The notes: generated by a model from the sequence alone, not told the origin. 12,533 nt of DNA from Lachnospiraceae bacterium UBA4348 (GCA_002394165.1 DGTA01000002.1:17127-29659), one strand, 5' to 3'; shown: positions 1 to 6,298, numbered from the stretch's first letter. Made by a program: numbers and translations.

Positions 1-1055
1 TGGAAGCCCATGAAGGTATCGGTGAACTTGTAATCGAACTTGCCGTCGATGGACTCTTTGTACATATCCTTCGGAACGGTATTGTTGATGTCGAGCAGGG
101 TGACTGCATCGTCCGTAACGCAGGTGCCGATGTACTCGGAAAGAGCGCCGTAGATATCAACCTCGCAGGATACCGGGATCCCGCGGCCGGTCAGGCGGCT
201 GTTCACATAGCAGGGAACAAAGCCGAACTGGGTCTGGAATGCGGGCCAGCATTTTCCGGCGATGGCGACATACTCTCTGTAGCCCTTGTGCTCTTCGATC
301 CAATCGAGCAGTGTCAGCTCATACTGTGCAAGCTTGGGCAGGATGCTGGGCTTGTTGTTGCCCTTGCCAAGCTCTGCTTCCATATCCTTGACCACATCCG
401 GGATCCTCGGATCATCAGCGTGCTTGTTGAAAGCTTCGAACAGATCCAGCTCGGAGTTCTCTTCGATCTCAACGCCCAGGTTGTAGAGCTGTTTGATCGG
501 AGCGTTGCAGGCCAGGAAGTTGAGCGGGCGCGGTCCGAAGGAAATGATCTTCAGTTTGGAAAGTCCGACGACCGCACGTGCGATCGGCACGAACTCATGG
601 ATCATGTCAGCGCAGTCCTCAGCGTCCCCGATGGGATACTCGGGAATATAAGCCTTGATATTGCGCAGAGCGATATTGTAGCTGGCATTGAGCATTCCGC
701 AGTAAGCATCGCCGCGGCCGCCCTTTAAGTCGTTCTGGGTCTCCTCAGCGGCACCGATGAACATCTTGGGTCCTTCAAAGTGCTTTGCGAGCAGGGTCTC
801 GGAGATCTCGGGTCCGAAGTTTCCAAGGTATACGCAAAGAGCGTTGCAGCCGGCTTTCTTGATGTCCTCAAGGGCCTGGACCATGTGGATCTCGCTCTCA
901 ACGATGCAGATCGGACATTCATAGATATCGCTCTCGTCGTATTTTGCCTTGTAGGCATCAACAAGTGCTTTTCTGCGGTTCACGGAAAGGCTTTCCGGGA
1001 AGCAGTCTCTGCTGACCGCAACGATACCGATCTTCACTTTTGGGATATTGTTCAT
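1..1055 (-). CDS. L-fucose/L-arabinose isomerase family protein (3' end outside window)
   Basis: The first 351 residues are visible, starting MNNIPKVKIGIVAVSRDCFP and running off the window edge with no stop. The start is an ATG preceded by AAAGGAGG. The protein reads as a member of the fucose-isomerase superfamily, which interconverts aldoses and ketoses (L-fucose/L-fuculose, D-arabinose/D-ribulose, L-arabinose/L-ribulose) with a divalent metal. The strongest evidence is the segment CEVDIYGAL: Glu298 and an Asp at 322 (in LLDIN) are 24 residues apart, the same spacing as the metal-binding Glu337 and Asp361 of E. coli FucI. The third ligand, a C-terminal His, would lie beyond the window. It is the last visible gene of an operon with the kinase and DUF4867 genes, after a 71-base spacer. 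Its place beside a sugar kinase supports an isomerase role in the cytoplasm. The substrate is not determined; it is shorter at the N-terminus than classical FucI, so the generic family name is used. Confidence 0.88.
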   Translation of the reverse strand, partial: MNNIPKVKIGIVAVSRDCFPESLSVNRRKALVDAYKAKYDESDIYECPICIVESEIHMVQALEDIKKAGCNALCVYLGNFGPEISETLLAKHFEGPKMFIGAAEETQNDLKGGRGDAYCGMLNASYNIALRNIKAYIPEYPIGDAEDCADMIHEFVPIARAVVGLSKLKIISFGPRPLNFLACNAPIKQLYNLGVEIEENSELDLFEAFNKHADDPRIPDVVKDMEAELGKGNNKPSILPKLAQYELTLLDWIEEHKGYREYVAIAGKCWPAFQTQFGFVPCYVNSRLTGRGIPVSCEVDIYGALSEYIGTCVTDDAVTLLDINNTVPKDMYKESIDGKFDYKFTDTFMGF

Positions 1056-1126
1056 TTTAAATCCTCCTTTGATCTATTGCACTTTCACCGCACACGGCGG
1101 TTGTGTTCCTTTGATGAAACAAGTCC

Positions 1127-1750
1127 TCAGATGGAGGGGTTCTCTCCGATCAGACCCATGGGGCTTCCCTCGGGAAGGCCGCCCTCGGGATGGCCGATCA
1201 GCCATTTGTTCACGGCTGTCAGGTGGCTGTCCTCAACGCCGCCCTGATGCGGGAACTGAAGGGCTTCGTTGGTTCCCCTCGGGAGCACGATGACTACGCG
1301 GAAGCCGTTTCCTTCCGGACCGGCCGGTGCGTAGTGGAGCGTGGTCGCGAACACCTCAACGCCCATTCCCTTCGGGAGCAGGAAGGCTTCCGCCTTCGAG
1401 GTGTCGTAGGTCATATCCTCGGTCACGTCCGCCCTCAGGCCCACGATCAGCACCGCGTCATCGGCGGCGACATTGATCTCGGAATCCCTGTGGTACTCAA
1501 GCGCATTGAGCTTTCTGTTATGGCCGTTGCAGTAGCCGATCTCGATGGGCATCTCGCCGTAGACCTTTGTCTGCAGCTCCTGCATGACCGGAAGGGCTTC
1601 GAGTTCCGGCTCGGAGGGCTTATAGACCACATCGTCCGGGCAGGGTGTCTTCTCCCTCAGGACCTCGAGAAGCTCCGTAAAATCAACATCCCGGATCACT
1701 CTTCCGTATTTGAGGAAATCACTGTCCGTGACATTTTTAAGCTTCATCAT
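1127..1750 (-). CDS. DUF4867 family protein, cupin-like, in sugar operon
   Basis: This 207-residue protein resembles what I know as DUF4867, an uncharacterised family often found beside a xylulokinase-type kinase and a fucose-isomerase-like gene in Clostridia. No signal peptide or membrane segment is seen, so it should be cytoplasmic. The middle has a cupin-like look: GHNRKLNALEYHRDSEINV (77-95) with His87 and Glu91 spaced as in a metal-binding cupin motif, a predicted strand-rich region, then FATTLHYAP with His139 and the segment RVVIVLPRGTNEAL (151-164). The fold resemblance to ureidoglycolate-lyase/cupin proteins is inference. Two adjacent ATGs (1750 and 1747) could start it; a GAGGAGGAAG site lies 9-12 bases upstream and overlaps the kinase stop, only 16 bases away, so translation is probably coupled. 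A role in sugar binding, mutarotation or epimerisation is a guess from context only. Confidence 0.85.
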   Translation of the reverse strand: MMKLKNVTDSDFLKYGRVIRDVDFTELLEVLREKTPCPDDVVYKPSEPELEALPVMQELQTKVYGEMPIEIGYCNGHNRKLNALEYHRDSEINVAADDAVLIVGLRADVTEDMTYDTSKAEAFLLPKGMGVEVFATTLHYAPAGPEGNGFRVVIVLPRGTNEALQFPHQGGVEDSHLTAVNKWLIGHPEGGLPEGSPMGLIGENPSI

Positions 1751-1766
1751 CTGTCGCTTCCTCCTC

Positions 1767-3236
1767 TCAGCTGATCTTCGGGAACAGTTCCTTTACAGTC
1801 GGATAGATCTGCCTGAACTGTTCATAGCGTGCATTGTATTTCTCCACCAGTTCGGGATCGGGCTCGACCGTATCCACGACCTTGACGATCGCAGCGGCTG
1901 CTTCCTCAACGCTCTTGTAAGCGCCGCAGGCTACCATGGCGAGCATCGCACCGCCCATGGAGGGGCCTTCCTCGCTCTCGGTCACATCCACGTAAAGTCC
2001 CATGATATTGGCGATGATCTTCTTCCAGAGCGGGCTTCTCGCGCCGCCGCCGCTGATCTTGGTGCGGGTGATCTTGATGCCGAGGGATTTTGCTACCTCA
2101 AGGGAATCGCGAAGGCCGAAGGCCACGCCCTCAAGTACGGCCTGGGTCATATCCGCCCGGTTCGTATCCATGGTCATTCCGATAAAGGTTCCTCTTGCTG
2201 CCGGATCGTTGTGCGGGCTTCTCTCGCCCATCAGGTACGGCAGGAAGTAAACGTGGTTCTCACCAAGCTTTGTGATCTGAGCCTGCTCGGCGGCATAATC
2301 CTTCGTCCCGATGATGCCATCCATCCACCACTTGTTGCAGGAAGCCGCGCTGAGCATGCATCCCATCAGGTGATAATGGCCGTCCGCATGGGCAAAGGCA
2401 TGAAGGGCATTGAAGCGGTCCACGCCGAATTTATCGGAGGAGATGAAGATCGTTCCGCTCGTTCCAAGCGAAATGTTGCACATTCCGTCGCCAACCGTTC
2501 CGGTTCCGACAGCGGCTGCCGCATTGTCGCCGGCGCCCGCCGCGATGACGACCTTATCGGAAAGACCCAGCTGCGATGCGATCTCACTCTTCAGGGTGCC
2601 GACACACTCGTAGCTTTCATAAAGCTTCGGCAGCTGCGCCTCGGTGATCTGGCAGATATCCATCATCTCTTTGGACCAGCAGCGGTTCTTGACATCCATC
2701 AGCAGCATGCCGGAAGCATCGGACACATCCGTGCAGAACGTGCCGCTCAGGCGGTAAGCCAGATAGTCCTTCGGAAGCATGATCTTGCAGATCTTCGCGA
2801 AATTCTCCGGCTCGTTCTCCTTCACCCACAGGATCTTGGGAGCAGTGAAGCCGGCAAAAGCGATATTCGCCGTATATGAAGAAAGTTTTTCCTTGCCGAT
2901 CACCTGGTTGAGGTAATCCGTCTCCTTGGTCGTTCTTCCGTCATTCCACAGGATCGCCGGACGGATAACATTGTCATCAGCGTCCAGGATGACCAGTCCG
3001 TGCATCTGACCGCCGAAGCTGATGCCGGCCACCTTGGAACGGTCACAGCCGTCAAGGAGCTCAGCCAGGCCCTCCATGGTCTTGTCATACCAGTCATACG
3101 GATTCTGCTCCGACCAGCCCGGATGCGGGAAGTAGAGCGGATACTCTTTGGAAACGATCTTCTCGATCTTTCCGGTTTCGTCCATCATCAGCAGCTTGAC
3201 CGCCGATGTGCCCAGGTCAATTCCGATATAAAGCAT
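1767..3236 (-). CDS. xylB: Xylulokinase-type FGGY carbohydrate kinase
   Basis: A full-length FGGY-family kinase of 489 residues, the usual size for XylB. It should phosphorylate a ketose with ATP in the cytoplasm. The N-terminal phosphate-binding loop is GIDLGTSAVK (5-14, with Asp7), followed by YFPHPGWSEQ (35-44) and GGQMHGLV (75-82), which are characteristic of xylulokinases. The presumed catalytic base is Asp237 in GAGDNAAAA, matching Asp233 of E. coli XylB. The C-terminal FGGY signature is ISGGGARSPLWKKI (394-407). The ATG is preceded by AAAGGAG at about seven bases. It is the first gene of the leftward sugar operon. The downstream partner is a fucose/arabinose-isomerase-like protein rather than XylA, so the true substrate may be L-fuculose, ribulose or another ketose; the gene symbol reflects family resemblance only. 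Confidence 0.93.
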   Translation of the reverse strand: MLYIGIDLGTSAVKLLMMDETGKIEKIVSKEYPLYFPHPGWSEQNPYDWYDKTMEGLAELLDGCDRSKVAGISFGGQMHGLVILDADDNVIRPAILWNDGRTTKETDYLNQVIGKEKLSSYTANIAFAGFTAPKILWVKENEPENFAKICKIMLPKDYLAYRLSGTFCTDVSDASGMLLMDVKNRCWSKEMMDICQITEAQLPKLYESYECVGTLKSEIASQLGLSDKVVIAAGAGDNAAAAVGTGTVGDGMCNISLGTSGTIFISSDKFGVDRFNALHAFAHADGHYHLMGCMLSAASCNKWWMDGIIGTKDYAAEQAQITKLGENHVYFLPYLMGERSPHNDPAARGTFIGMTMDTNRADMTQAVLEGVAFGLRDSLEVAKSLGIKITRTKISGGGARSPLWKKIIANIMGLYVDVTESEEGPSMGGAMLAMVACGAYKSVEEAAAAIVKVVDTVEPDPELVEKYNARYEQFRQIYPTVKELFPKIS

Positions 3237-3256
3237 ACCCTTCTCCTTTCAAGTCC

Positions 3257-3285
3257 GTTATACAAAATAAGTGAAACTGTATAAA
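3257..3285 (-). promoter_or_regulatory. Secondary -35/-10 candidate very close to the kinase start
   Basis: On the minus strand TTTATA (3285-3280) and TATAAC (3262-3257) are 17 bases apart. Transcription would begin about 3250, inside the ribosome binding site of the kinase gene, leaving an implausibly short leader. It is listed as a weak alternative to the promoter at 3315-3343. Confidence 0.25.
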
Positions 3286-3286
3286 T

Positions 3287-3298
3287 TGCATGAATGCA
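3287..3298. promoter_or_regulatory. Palindromic operator candidate for the sugar operon
   Basis: TGCAT-GA-ATGCA is a perfect 5+5 inverted repeat. It sits about 10-20 bases downstream of the expected start of transcription of the better promoter (3315-3343) and before the kinase ribosome binding site. A site there would suit a repressor that blocks early elongation, as many sugar-operon regulators do. No regulator gene is in the window, so the link is inference. Confidence 0.35.
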
Positions 3299-3314
3299 TG
3301 GAACCCTACCCTTT

Positions 3315-3343
3315 ATTTTATTTCAGATAGTACTTCTTTTCAA
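3315..3343 (-). promoter_or_regulatory. Sigma-A-type promoter of the sugar operon
   Basis: Minus-strand TTGAAA (3343-3338) and TAAAAT (3320-3315) each match the vegetative consensus at five of six bases and are exactly 17 bases apart. Transcription should start near 3308, giving a leader of roughly 70 bases before the kinase ATG. The surroundings are AT-rich compared with the coding DNA. It also lies inside a small imperfect hairpin (3327-3354, arms ATAGT/ACTAT and CTTC/GAAG), which could be a second regulator site. Confidence 0.6.
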
Positions 3344-3385
3344 GGAAGAACTATAGCAATTTTTGGTGCCGGAACAGGACTTTTA

Positions 3386-3409
3386 TGACAGGGGGACAGT
3401 CCTTGTGAC
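3386..3409 (+). repeat. REP-like palindrome, copy 1
   Basis: TGACAGGGGGACAG followed by TCCTTGTGAC. The core GGAC-A-GTCC is a perfect small palindrome and the outer TGACA pairs imperfectly with TTGTGAC at the other end. It lies just outside the left end of foldback element A. Four further copies or part copies occur within 600 bases, which shows it is a dispersed repeat and not chance. Confidence 0.75.
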
Positions 3410-3420
3410 GGGCGCTGCAT

Positions 3421-3615
3421 AACAACACCGGACAAATTCAAAGGTCCTTAAGCTATTTGCCGCTTTGAAAACGCTGCGCCGCTTATCAGACTGCTTTCTT
3501 CGTAACTCGCGCACTTAAACGTGCGCTCAGACAGACTCCGAAAGCAGTCGCTATGCTCGCGTTTTCTGCAACGGCGGCATACGCTTAAGACCTTTTGAAT
3601 TTGTCCGGTGTTGTT
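3421..3615 (+). repeat. Foldback element A, 195 bp long hairpin
   Basis: The two ends, 3421-3453 and 3583-3615, are inverted repeats of 33 bases each. The outermost 22 bases (starting AACAACACCGG) pair perfectly and the rest differs only by single-base insertions. Further inward GAAAACGC (3477 region) pairs with GCGTTTTC, then GACTGCTTTC pairs with GAAAGCAGTC, and the tip is GCGCAC-TTAAAC-GTGCGC. The whole unit can fold as one long interrupted hairpin in DNA or RNA. The same core is found in opposite orientation as element B. No open reading frame of recognisable type is inside. It looks like a non-autonomous mobile repeat or a structured RNA. Confidence 0.85.
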
Positions 3616-3655
3616 TATCACTCACCCGTTGGAACTGTTCTCCCTTCATCGCCGC

Positions 3656-3680
3656 TGACAGGGGGGACAGTCCTGTGTCA
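3656..3680 (+). repeat. REP-like palindrome, copy 2
   Basis: The most symmetrical copy: TGACA at the left end pairs with TGTCA at the right, around GGAC-A-GTCC. It is the first of three copies packed between the two foldback elements. A more degenerate relative, GAAC-T-GTTC flanked by CCC, lies just upstream at 3632-3640. Confidence 0.75.
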
Positions 3681-3687
3681 GTTTTTC

Positions 3688-3711
3688 TGACAGTGGGACG
3701 GTTCTGTGTCA
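3688..3711 (+). repeat. REP-like palindrome, copy 3
   Basis: TGACAGTGGGACGG followed by TTCTGTGTCA. It is closely related to copy 2, with TGACA/TGTCA ends, but carries the GGACGGTTCTGTGTCA variant core that resembles motifs I recall next to REP-associated (Y1-type) transposases in Firmicutes. That recollection is knowledge, not something the window shows; no transposase gene is here. Confidence 0.75.
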
Positions 3712-3719
3712 GAGAGCTC

Positions 3720-3739
3720 TGACAGGGGGACAGTCCTTG
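3720..3739 (+). repeat. REP-like palindrome, copy 4, truncated
   Basis: TGACAGGGGGACAGTCCTTG is identical to the first 20 bases of copy 1 but its right end is missing, being replaced by CAGATATG. It lies about 16 bases before foldback element B, and could have been cut when that element arrived. Confidence 0.7.
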
Positions 3740-3755
3740 CAGATATGTAGGATTG

Positions 3756-3946
3756 ACAACATAAGGCAAATGCAAAGGATCTTCAGCTTATGCAGCCGCT
3801 GAAGAAAACGCGCGCATAGCGGATGCTTTCGGAGCTTGTCTGAGCACACGCAAGTGTGCGAGTTGCGGAGAAAGCATCCATATAAGCGGCACAGCGTTTT
3901 CGAAAGCGGCAAATGGCTGAAGATCCTTGTATTTGCCTTATGTTGT
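3756..3946 (-). repeat. Foldback element B, 191 bp long hairpin, inverted relative of A
   Basis: The ends, 3756-3787 and 3916-3946, are inverted repeats of 32 and 31 bases with one substitution and one single-base gap. Read on the minus strand, its core matches element A read on the plus strand almost base for base: ATTTGCCGCTTT, GAAAACGCTG, GCCGCTTAT, TGCTTTC, AACTCGC, GTGYGCTCAGACA, CTCCGAAAGCA, CGCTATGC and CGCGTTTTCT occur in the same order. The inner stems differ from A by paired changes: GGATGC/GCATCC in place of GACTGC/GCAGTC, and GCACAC/GTGTGC in place of GCGCAC/GTGCGC. The outer arms also differ from A yet still pair with each other. Confidence 0.85.
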
Positions 3947-3963
3947 TATTTTTTATTTCCCAA

Positions 3964-3979
3964 GGACAGTTCTGTGTCA
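3964..3979 (+). repeat. REP-like palindrome, copy 5, right half
   Basis: GGACAGTTCTGTGTCA matches the right half of copy 3 with one change. It begins four bases beyond the stop codon of the lipid kinase gene, so it would lie at the very 3' end of that transcript. The left half is absent. Confidence 0.65.
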
Positions 3980-3983
3980 GAAA

Positions 3984-4874
3984 TCAGGAATTCGGCACGA
4001 TCAGCGGCAGCGCTCCCTGCAGGTTCTCGACGACGATCGACCGGTAGGTCCCGCCGTATTCTCCGTCCGTGGTCCAGGGGACCAGCTCCTCCGCCTCAAA
4101 CTCCACATGGGAGGTCTTGAAGGTGATGATATGCGGATTGCGGTCGCCGTTCAGCAGTGCGCCGGCGATCGCCGGCAGCTCAAGCAGGTTGTCCGTCACG
4201 GTGATGAGCGTCACCTCGAAAAGGCCGTCGTTGAGGTCTACGTTCCGGCCCGTGATCCCCTTGAAGCCTCCGACCGAGTTGGAGTTGGTGATCATCCCGT
4301 ACAGGAATTCTCCCTCTCCTGACATCTCCTTGGAGCGGAAGGTCATCTTCCAGCCCTTCAGCGAGGGCAGAGCCTTCATTCCCTCCAGCAGGTAGGCCAG
4401 GTGCCCGAGCATGTTCTTGCTCTCCTGGCTGGTCCGGTAGGAAACGTCGGTAAAAGCCCCGAAGGCTGCGACATAGATAAAGTAGCCATCGTTGAGGCGG
4501 CCTACATCCATGTCCCGCACGCGCCCGCTGCAGATATCCCTGGCCGCGTCCATGAACTCATTTGTGATGCCGACGCTGGCGGCGTAATCGTTGGTGCTGC
4601 CGGCCGGGATATATCCGATGGGAACGCTCAGCTGAGCCTGCATCATGCCGGTCACCACCTCGTCAAGCGTCCCGTCGCCGCCGCTGCAGACGATCAGGTC
4701 AAAATCCCTGCCGCGCATGGCCACGGTCATGGTCGCATCCCTTGCTTTCCTGGTGGGATGGACGACGACCTCGATGTCGTTGTACGTAAACTCCTCCACG
4801 ATGTCCGAAAGCTGCTCCCGCACAAGTCCCCTTCCGGCTCTCGGGTTATAGATAAAAAGCATTTTTCGCATCAT
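3984..4874 (-). CDS. YegS/DgkB-type lipid kinase (diacylglycerol kinase family)
   Basis: A 296-residue cytoplasmic or membrane-associated lipid kinase that should transfer phosphate from ATP to diacylglycerol or a related lipid. The nucleotide-binding motif is SGGDGTLDE (64-72) and the second family motif IPAGSTND (89-96). NDGLFEV (215-221) and TTDGE (268-272) match the C-terminal metal-site and catalytic regions of S. aureus DgkB. The N-terminus, FIYNPRAGRG, is the usual first strand of the family. Two adjacent ATGs (4874 and 4871) follow a modest AAAGGA site. The gene starts 17 bases after mgtE and probably shares its mRNA. The lipid substrate cannot be read from sequence; dgkB is the likeliest name, but the YegS and BmrU branches are also possible. 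Confidence 0.9.
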   Translation of the reverse strand: MMRKMLFIYNPRAGRGLVREQLSDIVEEFTYNDIEVVVHPTRKARDATMTVAMRGRDFDLIVCSGGDGTLDEVVTGMMQAQLSVPIGYIPAGSTNDYAASVGITNEFMDAARDICSGRVRDMDVGRLNDGYFIYVAAFGAFTDVSYRTSQESKNMLGHLAYLLEGMKALPSLKGWKMTFRSKEMSGEGEFLYGMITNSNSVGGFKGITGRNVDLNDGLFEVTLITVTDNLLELPAIAGALLNGDRNPHIITFKTSHVEFEAEELVPWTTDGEYGGTYRSIVVENLQGALPLIVPNS

Positions 4875-4891
4875 TTACCGGATTCCTTTTC

Positions 4892-6250
4892 TCATTTGAG
4901 CTGGGCGATAAATCTGGAAGCCAGCGTAAAATAGATCACCATCGAACAGGCATCGACGATCGTCGTCAGCATGGGCGACGCCATCAGGGCGGGGTCGAAG
5001 TGCAGCGCTTTGGCCAGCATAGGCATCAGGGCGCCGAGAGATTTGGCCAGTATGATCGTCAGGAACATGCTCACAGCCACCAGCGTGCAGATCATGGCAT
5101 GACCCGGGTACTGGATCATCAGCCGGACGAAGTTGATCGTCGCGAGGATCGCCCCGCAGATCAGCCCCACGCGCACTTCTTTCCAGAGGACCTTAAGCAC
5201 ATCGGCCAGTTCGATCTCGTCGACCGCCAGGCCTCGGATGATCATCGTGCTCGCCTGGGATCCGGAGTTTCCGCCGGTATCCATCAGGGTCGGGATAAAG
5301 CTGACCAGCAGCGGCAGCGCCGCGAAGGTGGCCTCGTAATGAGTCAGGATCATGCCGCTCACCATGGACGAAAGCATGAGGATGAGCAGCCAGGGGATCC
5401 GGTTCTTGGCCAGTTCGAAGACACTCGTTTTCAGGTATTCCTTCTCACTGGGCATCATAGCGGCCATCTTCTGGAAGTCCTCGGTAGCCTCGGCTTCCAT
5501 GACGTCCACGATATCGTCGACCGTGACGATGCCGACCAGGCGGTTTTCCTTATCCACAACGGGAAGCGCCAGCAGATCGTATTTGTTGAAGGTCGCGGCT
5601 ACTTCCTCCTGGTCATCGGTCGTGAGCGCATAGAAGACATTGTCATCCATGATGTCCTCGACCTTATCCTCATAGGGATGCATCATCAGGTCCTTGAGCG
5701 TGACCACGCCCAGCAGCTTCCTGGAGGGATTGATCACATAACAGGTGTAGATCGTCTCCTTGTCCACGCCGTTCTTCCTGATATAGGCGAAGGATTCCTC
5801 GACCGTCATGTTCGGACGCAGCGCGATATACTCGGCGGTCATGATGGAACCGGCCGAATTGTCCGGGTACTGCAGATACTGGTTGATCAGGCTCCTGGTG
5901 GCAGGCGTGGCATTTTTCAGGATACGCCTGACCACCGATGCGGGGAGCTCCTCGACCATGTCCACCGCGTCATCGATCGCGAGATCCTCAATGATCTCAT
6001 TAAGCTCGCTGTCCTCGATACTGTTGATGATGGCCTGCTGCTGTTCGATCTCCATGCAGGCAAAGACCTCCGAAGAAAAGTCCTTGGGCAGAAGACGGAA
6101 AATGACGAGCGCTCTCTCGGGGGAGAGCTGGCTTATCAGGTCGGCAACGTCCACCTCATTCATTTCGACCAGCGCTTCTTTGAGCTGCTTAAACTGTTTT
6201 TTCTCGGTCAGCTCCAGCAGGCTGTCCCTGACTTCGTCCGTCAGCGCCAA
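4892..6250 (-). CDS. mgtE: MgtE family magnesium transporter
   Basis: A 452-residue MgtE, almost the same length as the T. thermophilus protein. Residues 1-130 form the acidic cytosolic N domain, 135-255 a CBS pair (GVVTLKDLMMHP and GIVTVDDIVDVM are its two hallmark segments), then a connecting helix and about five membrane segments from 285 on. The pore-region signature is MDTGGNSGSQAS (323-334), and DPALMASP (419-426) is followed by IVDACS, whose Asp433 corresponds to the Mg2+-binding Asp432 of T. thermophilus. It imports Mg2+ across the membrane and is gated by cytosolic Mg2+ through the N and CBS domains. The start codon is TTG, chosen because GGGAGG lies eight bases upstream and no ATG is near. 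No M-box riboswitch fits in the 72-base upstream gap. Confidence 0.96.
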   Translation of the reverse strand: MALTDEVRDSLLELTEKKQFKQLKEALVEMNEVDVADLISQLSPERALVIFRLLPKDFSSEVFACMEIEQQQAIINSIEDSELNEIIEDLAIDDAVDMVEELPASVVRRILKNATPATRSLINQYLQYPDNSAGSIMTAEYIALRPNMTVEESFAYIRKNGVDKETIYTCYVINPSRKLLGVVTLKDLMMHPYEDKVEDIMDDNVFYALTTDDQEEVAATFNKYDLLALPVVDKENRLVGIVTVDDIVDVMEAEATEDFQKMAAMMPSEKEYLKTSVFELAKNRIPWLLILMLSSMVSGMILTHYEATFAALPLLVSFIPTLMDTGGNSGSQASTMIIRGLAVDEIELADVLKVLWKEVRVGLICGAILATINFVRLMIQYPGHAMICTLVAVSMFLTIILAKSLGALMPMLAKALHFDPALMASPMLTTIVDACSMVIYFTLASRFIAQLK

Positions 6251-6258
6251 TTCCGATT

Positions 6259-6264
6259 CCTCCC
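6259..6264 (-). promoter_or_regulatory. Ribosome binding site fixing the TTG start of mgtE
   Basis: GGGAGG on the minus strand, eight bases before the TTG at 6250. No in-frame ATG or GTG lies at a suitable distance, so the TTG start is well supported. Confidence 0.75.
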
Positions 6265-6298
6265 TTCTGCATATATTTCCTGATTTTACTCGCTTACA

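Larger units (their letters stand above)
3237..3983. other. Gene-free repeat island between lipid kinase and sugar operon
   Basis: This roughly 750-base stretch holds no convincing gene. From the right: a REP-like half motif beside the lipid-kinase stop, foldback element B, three REP-like motifs, foldback element A, one more REP-like motif, then the sugar-operon promoter region. Open frames that cross it run through the hairpin repeats and lack ribosome binding sites or recognisable protein families. The composition suggests a site that has repeatedly accepted small non-coding mobile repeats. Confidence 0.8.

Noticed and set aside
1084..1100. Small hairpin ACCGC-ACACG-GCGGT between DUF4867 and isomerase genes as a terminator
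   Set aside because: Only five pairs and no T-run on the transcribed strand; at most a weak RNA processing or pausing site.
1710..2879. 389-residue plus-strand open frame antisense to xylB
   Set aside because: A shadow of the well-supported kinase gene; no recognisable domain and no credible ribosome binding site.
3551..3912. Minus-strand open frames of 74 and 67 residues in the repeat island
   Set aside because: They run through the hairpin repeats, lack ribosome binding sites and show no recognisable protein pattern; their reading is explained by the repeat DNA.
3421..3946. Retron or group II intron
   Set aside because: Long inverted repeats recall a retron msr-msd region, but no reverse transcriptase frame is present and no intron domain V-like hairpin was recognised.
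3386..3979. CRISPR array
   Set aside because: The short repeats are spaced irregularly (from 7 bases to over 200), vary in sequence and are separated by foldback elements, with no cas genes.
5000..6283. 427-residue plus-strand open frame antisense to mgtE
   Set aside because: It is rich in His, Arg, Asp and Gln as expected from the complement of a GC-rich gene, and mgtE on the other strand is certain.
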